Assembly: GCF_020283565.1 (NCBI RefSeq)
Contig: NC_060061.1
Location: 3,356,010 to 3,420,009, forward strand
Length of the DNA stretch: 64,000 nt
Direction: 5' to 3'
Source of the DNA: Trifolium pratense
Taxonomy: Eukaryota; Streptophyta; Magnoliopsida; Fabales; Fabaceae
The position numbers were made by a program, and so were the translations under genes. The notes beneath the pieces are model-generated. The model did no database searches. It saw only the letters and a program-made list of their open reading frames with translations, and was not told the origin of the DNA. Of the stretch, positions 56,345 through 64,000 are shown piece by piece. Each line of letters begins with the position of its first letter. Position 1 is the first letter of the stretch.

Positions 56345-59300
56345 CCTTTTTTTTCTCTGGAAAAGGTGGATTATAGTTTTAAATTTAGTAGAAGGTCTTT
56401 GTGTGGATATCTTGTATATGCCCTTTTAACTCTTGACTGCAACTTGAATAAATGATATTTTAAAGTCTCTACTATCATTATTTGCAATATTATTTAATCT
56501 GAGCAAATAAAATATCCACTTGAATTGTCTGTAATAGGTTGTTCTTCTAGTTCTTCAAGTTCATGCGTGCATCGCGAAGGATCCTCAGCACTTTCGTCAG
56601 CTTGTTGTTTTCCTGATGCACAATTTCCGGACAGACAATTCACTTTTAGAGAAGTAAGCTGCTTTCCTAAAATATGGTTCTAATTAGTGATTTCCACCTC
56701 TATTTTTAAGTTTTAACTCTGTATAATATTCTAGGCGTGGTGCTTTAATAATCCGCCGGCTCTGTGTGCTTTTGGATGCTGAGAGAGTCTATCGTGAACT
56801 TTCTACAATACTAGAAGGGGAATCTGATTTGGATTTTGCATCAATTATGGTTCAGGTAGATCATGTTTTTTCAAAGTTAAATAAAAAGCTACAATACACT
56901 TCTGATCTGTAGCCTCTCATCCCCAAAACAAAATATTAATTAAAAAATAGCTGCACAAAACTTGTGCATGATATATCTATTTGCTTTCATTTATCGGCAA
57001 CTATAAAATTGGTTTCATTTGTCCTGTCAATCCCTAGCTAGATAACTTGTTCCGCTTGAACTTATGGCAGCCCTATGGAGCCTGCAAAGAGCTGGCCCTA
57101 TACTATTGTTGAAAAATGGATATTGTTGCACGGCACCTAATATTGCTGACTTAATGTTTCTAACATTAGTATGTACAATTATTATTATTATTTTCATAAA
57201 TGTTCCCGGGTAGGCTTCATTAAATGATCTATTTCAATTATAGAAGAATATTGTACCAAATATAGAGTTGATTTCTGGTTTGATATCATTTTAACCAGCT
57301 GTTATTCCTTCAGATTCGGTGAAATAAATCAATTTGAAACCCGATATTTGAAAGGCAAAGTGATATTAAGCTTAATCTTCCTAAAAATAATTTTTGCTTT
57401 AAAATTGGTTCTGAAAGGCAAAGTTATTCCTTCCTTCACACTTTTTATACCCTTTGTTGTTTGTATTATTAATTTCTTGTTTCTTGTGATTTTATTAATT
57501 AATGTCCTCTCATGTAAATATCTGAGAGAAATTGGCAATATTGATTTACTTTAAAATTGGTTCTGAAAATAAGTATTAGTAGAGCCAGTGATCCAACAGG
57601 GAGTCGAAGAGTTTTAAGGAACTGCTGAGAAGTCGATAACTGGTGTATAACTAACCTAGATGATGTCACGGTCAACAGTTTTGATTTATTATGTTCAAAA
57701 TAAATGCATTCTTTGAACATACGCATTGTTTTCCTGAGTCTGACCTTTAGCCAATCTAATAATGTAGCAAAGTGGTGTATATCTGCTTTTGATTTTTTTC
57801 CCTTTTCAAAAAAATTGCAGGCTTTGAATTTGATCTTACTTACATCATCAGAACTATCTGAGATTAGAGTTCTTTTGAAGCAATCATTGGTAAATCCTGC
57901 CGGAAAGGATTTATTTGTTTCTTTGTATGCCTCATGGTGTCATTCTCCAATGGCGATTATCAGTCTTTGCTTCTTAGCTCAGGTATGTATCTATAACTTG
58001 GTTTTGATTGCAACAAGAAAAATCAAGTCTTGTGACTCTTGTCCCACTAGGTGGGTTGGCTTCGTTTTGACTATTAGTTTGAATTTTATTTTCTCTTGCA
58101 AATGTGCATGACATGACATACTCACACATGTACTTCTTGAACAATGCATATTTGTGTTTTTGGCTTCATTTGGATTATGTTGCATAGTTCTTGGTTAATG
58201 TAAATTCTCTTCCTTGACAGACTTACCAACATGCGAGTACTGTGATTCAATCTCTGGTAGAGGAGGATATTAATGTCAAATTTTTAGTACAACTGGACAA
58301 ATTGATTCGTTTGCTAGAAACTCCAGTCTTCGCTTATCTAAGATTGCAGGTGATTTATTGTAACGTCCACACAGCTTTCAGTGTTATTGAGTATCCGGAT
58401 AGTACATGAATACTCTAATATTTGTAATAGAATATATTTTATATTTAGTTACACAAGGTACCCTTAGTGTAAAGGTGTTAGTTTTGTGTTTATAATGATT
58501 AGGACTGAGATCTGCAATCCGTATTCCTTATTCCATCATTTAACTTGCCTCATAACAGATAGTAATGTGCTTGGATGAAACCTAGTAATTAAAGCTCATG
58601 ATAAGATAATATGGCGTCATTTGATTGTTTATAGCTGTTGTTCATTGATTCTGGGAACTTAACATGTGATCTATAGTTGGGTTTTTGTTTCTTCTTTCTT
58701 TGTTTATTTGTTTGTCATGTTAACCTAAATGGTTAATTTAATTTTGCAGCTTCTGGAGCCTGGAAGATATACATGGTTATTTAAAGCACTGTATGGCCTT
58801 CTGATGTTGCTTCCTCAGGTAAGTGCTACTTGATTTTTGTTGTTACTTAGAAAAGGTATTGAGGTGTCTGTGTTCTTGTATTAGTATACTTGTGTTCTTT
58901 GAAGCATAGACTCATCTCTTTGAGGTGACAGACACACTTTCAACCCGTTCGTATTAAAAAAAATTATTGGACTGGTCACGTGCAAAACACTCAAGTTAAA
59001 TGATATACTGTATTCCATACATGTATATACTATATACTGTATATTATATATGGAGGCCATATCAAATGAAAACACGAGAGGTGCTAACCCTTTTATGTTC
59101 TCCACACTCACACACTATATTAGTTGAAACACTTGCCTTATATTAGTTGAACACTATATTACTGTTGTGCATCACTGCATAAGCTATTTATCACATGATT
59201 CATATCTCTACAAATTTTGGCTTCAAATTCTTCATTGATGATAGACATGGTTTTCTGTTTGTATTAACTCTTCATTTTATACCACTTATGCAGCAAAGTG

Positions 59301-59931
59301 CCGCCTTCAAGATACTAAAAACTCGTTTGAAAGCCGTGCCATCGTATTCTTTCAATGGTGAACAATTGAAGAAAACATCCTCTGGGAACCCCTATCAATT
59401 TCTCCAACACATGTCTGGTGGATCTCACACAGCAGAGGATGGCGACGTAGCTGTGGACAGTGGGAACTCACACAATGGAATCAATTTTGTTGCAAGGCTA
59501 AATCAGTTTCAGCAAATGCAGCAACAGCATCGCGAACATTTTAGAGCACAGGCACAGACACGCAAAAATTCCACCTCAGTAGCAAAGGTTACTGTGTTAA
59601 ATATCTTTTTAAATTGACTTATTTGAGCTTATCTAATGGCATATACACTTGGGAGAGTTTATGGAAGTTTACTTCCATAAATTTCCCCAAACAACTTATA
59701 GCTGATACACACACATTTATATGATAAGCACTTAACCTGTTCATCAAAATAGAGTCTTAAACTTTAGAGATTAGGCTAAGTTGTAGTGTACTTAACAAGC
59801 CACATTCTACTATTTAAGTCATAAGCTGTTCATATATGCAGGAGGAGGAGGTACAAAGGCAAGAAGAAGAAACAAAGAGACCTCATTTGAATGAGCTTAA
59901 TGCTCCAAGATCATTCAAGAGAGCTAGCTAA
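51130..59931 (+). CDS. VAC14: VAC14, scaffold of the PI(3,5)P2-synthesising complex
   Basis: HEAT-repeat scaffold that holds together the FAB1/PIKfyve kinase and the FIG4/SAC-type phosphatase at endosomal and vacuolar membranes. I assembled 20 exons: 51130-51219, 51321-51434, 51553-51618, 52042-52131, 52203-52322, 52478-52506, 52781-52923, 53015-53109, 53243-53329, 53505-53612, 53747-53838, 54036-54117, 54869-54934, 56538-56653, 56735-56855, 57821-57982, 58221-58349, 58750-58818, 59294-59587 and 59842-59931. They sum to 2163 nt, i.e. 720 aa (Arabidopsis about 730). Landmarks are [54 protein letters not shown], the Fab1-binding region near 55-155, and the Fig4-binding region ([20 protein letters not shown]). 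A Gln-rich region ([13 protein letters not shown]) and a charged tail follow. Exon 6 is only 29 nt. Intron 13 hosts a MITE and a (TC)n tract, and intron 3 another MITE. Confidence 0.96.
51791..51998. mobile_element. MITE with GGTCCGTTTGGATT ends
   Basis: The left end gggtccgtttggattaactt and the right end aataagccaatccaaacagg then acc are inverted repeats. A second layer of inverted phrases (gcttatgcaaataaataagc / acttatttatttgcataagc) extends inward. It is about 208 bp, non-coding, in VAC14 intron 3. The ETHE1 intron 2 repeats use the same vocabulary. Confidence 0.8.
55340..55663. mobile_element. MITE with TTAGGGTGCGTTTGATCTGC ends
   Basis: The left end ttagggtgcgtttgatctgc pairs with the right end gcagatcaaacggaccctta, 20 bp with two mismatches. 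It is about 324 bp, in VAC14 intron 13. The inside contains inverted phrases such as ggacaggacaac/gttgtcc, giving a long fold-back. The open frame at 55403-55723 runs out of the element and is not a gene. Confidence 0.85.
56305..56339. repeat. (TC)n microsatellite
   Basis: An uninterrupted run of about 17 TC dinucleotides near the 3' end of VAC14 intron 13, about 200 bp before exon 14. Confidence 0.9.
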
Positions 59932-61318
59932 ATGTTATTGAATCAGTATTATTATGCACTGATCCAATCCCTGTGTATGTGTAGAACTTTGAATGGGATA
60001 GGGTATTGATTTGTAAAATTGTTGTAAATCATAATAGCAGATCCTTTTATTCTACTGCTACTTATCATCATCATCATCATCATCATCATAGAAGAAAGTT
60101 GGGATGGTGAAAAATGGATTTTGGAATGAAGATAAAACTTGGGCTTTGCTGGGCCGGGCCAGGCTATTCTTTTGATCTTGTAAACTTGATAGATACTCAC
60201 ATGGTTCTGTTGTTTTTGTTGAAAACCGTGTGGGACAGAGGGGATACTTCATTTTAGAAAAGAAGTTGTTCATTGTTTAGTACTTGTTTTTCATGTGGCT
60301 TTATGCATACAATTACATACTATATAATAATCATATGATATAGAAATTAGATGCTTGCTTAATGCTTAGTGTCTAAGTTGGCGTATTACAAGACGCGTGA
60401 TTTTGTATTTTGTTGTAAACTTGTGATTACTTGAAGTTGTAAACACATTTTTTTCCTGCATTTGTTTTTCCATTAATAGTTTAATACTATAGTAGAAGAT
60501 CACTATCATAAGTGAGTTTTGACTTATAAGCTTGTTTGGTAACTTTGAAAATACCTCAATTAAATCAAAATACTTGTTGAAAAGGAGTTGATGAATAATT
60601 TATTTAGAAGTATCTTATGACAAATGTATTTGTATAAGTTTTAACTAAATTTTATATGATAAGTGCTAACTTTCATATCAAAACTTTTGCTCTTTTTTCC
60701 ATTAATAGTTTTAACTATATTTTTTTTCTTTTCTCTTTTTTCTTTTCAATTTTCATCTTTGCTTTTTCTATTAACTCAGGTATAGGGAGGAAGCACTTCT
60801 CTTGTACATGGTGTTATAAGTAAATTACATAAATGCCTTTCCCTTTTATCACATATACAATAATATACAAGTGCTGATTATTAATTATAATCACAAACAT
60901 TAGAAAAGGTAAACTCAACCTAAAACTTCAAACTGATAACTAGAGAGATGAATCTTATTAAGCAAACATTATCACCATAGGGAAACTCCTCAGGTTTCAG
61001 TTAGAAGGTTGAAATAGAAAATTAGATCATCTACATCTCCACATCTACAACTGCAGTATGGTGCTGCAGCTACCAGGAAAGTATAGTATACTCCAAATGA
61101 CTTTTTCTCCCTAAAGTGACTAACTTTTAACAACCACTTATATATATTATAAAATTATAATCATTGATATTTTGATTATTCTGATCCTCATTAGCATTTT
61201 TACTATATCAAAATGATTATAACTTTATAATATATTGATAATTGTTAAAACTTATTTGGACTATACTATACATATCCAGTGTAGTCTTGTATTGCGTGGC
61301 AAGACATGATTGCTTAGC
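59932..61318. other. Intergenic region between convergent VAC14 and ankyrin gene
   Basis: It contains the probable VAC14 3' UTR and an (ATC)n tract at about 60064-60089. Phrases near 60520-60670 (gacttataagc, atataagtgctaac-like) recall the gcttat-type MITEs elsewhere in the window. No gene was recognised. Confidence 0.5.
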
Positions 61319-64000
61319 TTACAGAGCATAGATCTTCTCAATGTCCGAGTTGTATTCGTCCAAATCTGATATATTTGCAGAGTAAGACCACGAGAAAGAT
61401 TTGCTTCCACTCGCTCTCTTGATTCGTCTCTGGGAATCACTTTGGAAAATGCCAAAATGTTGTCGAAAAACAAAGTAACACATACTTGCTAGAGTCCCAA
61501 CTAGAATTGGTATGCCCAAACCAGTTATGGTAATAGCCATCCATTTTTTCTTTCCAACAACCTCGAAAGCTATTGCAAGAAAAGCACCGCATGTGCAAGC
61601 ACAAGCAGCCCACATTAACTTGTTAACGACCGACACAATCTGTCTTTGAGCCCTTGTGTCCCAAGCAACCAAAGTGATTTGAACAACAACAACTGCGAGG
61701 GAAATGAAAAGAGACGTCGAATTCAAGAGACAGAAAATTTGGAATCCAACATGATCAGCTATGTTAGATTTTCCTGCCTGTGGTCCTTCCGTAATATATT
61801 GACCCGGTAAATTGAATATAGCCAAGAATGCTATCGAGGCAAAAAGGACAGCAACAACTGTGACAGAGTTAATGGTGTTTTGAACTGCTTCTCTATGAAG
61901 TTTCTTCAATTCCTTAGCTATACCAGAAACTCGTCGGCGAGTTTTTTCATTTTGTATGAGTTGTGACTGCACCTCATGCTTTATATCACTCACAGTTCTT
62001 TTAAGTTCCATGGCTTCATCTACTTTGCCAACATGTCTTGCATATTTAGCACCATATTCTGAAAGTGCTTCTTGGATTTCTAAAGCTGAAGATCCGTATG
62101 GAAGTTTATCGGCCAAATCCAAGGCTGTTTCTTGTTGCTTATTGATGGCATTAACATCCACAGCTGAGTAGCTTAGCAAAAGGCTCACTATCTGACAAAA
62201 GAACCATTTGTCAGTAAAGGATGCAAAAATATAAATTGAGAAGAAGAATTTATTGCGACAAAAGACAGGAAAATTATGAAAGGAAACAAGCATTCATTTT
62301 GTTGTCCCATTATGTATATAAATGAGCCTCAACTAATAAAGCATAAGGATAGTTAAGGATGTTTATAGTTCCTTATAAACAGTAGGCTAAATTTACACAG
62401 CTCATTCCTTAAAATCCAAGACCACCGATATAATGCTTTCAACTGTAAGTTGTAACTAATTAGTATTGAGAATTTGTGCAACATACGAGGAGAAATTCGT
62501 TAAAAGAATCTATATAGCAACGTCATTTATCAATAAATTACAACATCACATTAGACATACATTAATGACAATGTTGTGTATCAACTGTTAAATACTTACA
62601 TGAAGAAGTTCACACATTATCTTAGATTAACAACTTGTTTATGCTCAAGGAAACTAAGATTTTACAGACAAGTTTATAAAACTGAATTAAATATACTATG
62701 AAAAACAATCTACAGCTATATATGGTGGCTCAAGAGAAAGAGTTTAACCTGTGACCGGCCTTTCCTCGTAGCCATGTGAAGAGCGGTATTACCCTTCTTA
62801 TCTCGTTCATTCAATATTGTAGGATCAGCTTGTAATATCTCCTCCACCACTGATGTACTCTGTCCTTTAACAGCCATATGAAGTGCAGTTTGACCTTTTT
62901 TATCTTTGATACAGACTATTCCTCGATCACGGGAGATAAGTGCTTTCACAATACGAAGGACGCCATACCTAACAGCATTGTGTAGTGCAGTTTTTCCATT
63001 TTTCCTAACTATAAACATAGAGCTGACATCAACATCCAAAATAGCACTTACTACATCCAAGTGGTCTTGAACTGCAGCAGAATATAAAGGGCTGGTGTTT
63101 GACGAGTCACACAACTTACAAACCTCGGGAAAGGCACTCAAAATCTCCTTCACAATTTCTGGAAAAAAGTTAGATATTAAAATCATGATTGAAATACTTA
63201 ATCATATATAATCAACAAACAAGTAAAAATATTTAACTAAAAAGAACAAGATAGTATAAACTTCCTTCACTTCTACTACAAAATTGATCCTTAAACCATA
63301 AAGTTAAATACTTACAAAAATTCCTAAAACTCAACATCAAGATTGTAAAATTTGCTACTTGTGTTGCCCAATTACAGTTATGTAGTCCTAGTTAAAACAT
63401 ACATAAATATTACTGTCATAGGAAGAGGAAGATCTTCATAGAAATTTAACATAAAAAAAAAAACTTCATTTTTAGTCTTTTATATTCCAAATTCAAAAGA
63501 TGTGCAAAGCCATGCAAGCTAAGCACAAATTTCAAAAGAACTTTATAAACTTCATTTTTAAAAAATAAAACAAAACTATGTTATTTGAAATTTTGAAATT
63601 AAATAATCAAGTGATTAAACTCAAATGGTCAATAAGATTCAAAGCCATGTTCCAAGGAACAGTCTTTAGTCAAACTTTATCTAACTTACGGCTGAATTCT
63701 GAATTATCCGAACCTTGCCTCGGGTTAATAATTTTTTTCAAGTGGATTCTCAAAAAATCCCAATTCATCCATCCAATAATAGCAATATCCAACATAGTTT
63801 CTTAAAATTTGAATTAACCAAATAAACCCAACACAAATAATAAAAAAAAAGTAAAGAAAAATAAGAATATTTTATGTAGAATACCCAAATGGCCACGCTT
63901 AGCTGCAACATGAAAAGCGTTCATATCAGACTTGGAACGAATCTTGAGAATCTCAAAATCACACAATTTGAGCAAAAAGGTGAAAACTTCCTTCAGATTA
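61319..64000 (-). CDS. Ankyrin-repeat membrane protein with PGG domain (ITN1/ACD6 family), 5' part missing
   Basis: Plant ankyrin-PGG proteins sit in the plasma membrane or ER and include ITN1 (salt response) and ACD6 (defence). Three exons are visible on the minus strand: 63885 to beyond 64000, 62749-63158 and 61319-62191. They give about 465 aa of the C-terminal part. Ankyrin repeats run through exons 1-2 and the start of exon 3 (MNAFHVAAKRGHLEIVKEIL, KTALHNAVRYGVLRIVKALI, QTALHMAVKGQSTSVVEEIL, NTALHMATRKGRSQIVSLLL). A charged linker follows, then the PGG domain with VTVVAVLFASIAFLAIFNLP and three more hydrophobic segments, ending in a Ser/Asp-rich cytosolic tail. The ITN1-like subtype is suggested by the linker (IKHEVQSQLIQNEKTRRRV). 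The start codon and first repeats lie outside the window. Confidence 0.93.

Noticed and set aside
1..64000. CRISPR array, bacterial operons or phage-like elements
   Set aside because: No regularly spaced direct repeats. The genes have spliceosomal introns and plant-type products, so prokaryotic features are not expected.

Overview
The window looks like nuclear DNA of a flowering plant, most likely a papilionoid legume of the Medicago, Trifolium or pea type. The signs are AT-rich intergenic DNA, multi-exon genes with GT-AG introns, a plant tRNA-Ala(UGC), and many small terminal-inverted-repeat elements (Stowaway-like and others). The species call is an inference from general look, not from a search. 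I assembled exons by hand from splice junctions and reading-frame continuity. The resulting protein lengths agree with those I recall for the Arabidopsis relatives.

Layout, left to right. (1) 869-7179 minus: DRP1C-type dynamin-related GTPase, 16 exons, 616 aa. (2) 9441-13176 plus: ETHE1/GLY3 persulfide dioxygenase, 9 exons, 284 aa. (3) 14570-18601 minus: MAP70 microtubule-associated protein, 11 exons, 622 aa. (4) 22442-23867 minus: 40S ribosomal protein uS5 (RPS2), 2 exons, 281 aa, with a telo-box promoter. (5) 24.8-31.3 kb: a local duplication cluster of an unrecognised coiled-coil gene, with one pseudogene and two intact paralogues, plus a dead retroelement RNase H fragment. (6) 32166-35776 minus: membrane RING-H2 E3 ligase, 5 exons, 339 aa. 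(7) 38618-48141 plus: nucleoporin NUP155, 13 exons, 1484 aa. (8) 49242-49314 minus: tRNA-Ala(UGC). (9) 51130-59931 plus: VAC14, 20 exons, 720 aa. (10) 61319-64000+ minus: ITN1/ACD6-like ankyrin-PGG membrane protein, whose 5' part lies beyond the right edge.

The annotated genes are mostly conserved housekeeping functions (membrane fission and cell plate, sulfide detoxification, cortical microtubules, translation, nuclear pore, phosphoinositide scaffold). They do not form an operon-like pathway. The order DRP1C - MAP70 - NUP155 matches, from memory, the neighbouring Arabidopsis genes At1g14830, At1g14840 and At1g14850. MAP70 next to this RING type also matches At1g68060/At1g68070. The segment therefore appears to be an old syntenic block into which ETHE1, RPS2 and the coiled-coil cluster have been placed.

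I did not find a clear new molecular system. The most distinctive parts are the coiled-coil gene cluster with its copy-specific MITE insertion and possible tail-anchor exon, and a three-copy family of MITEs whose ends carry a nested CCCCCGGGG palindrome.
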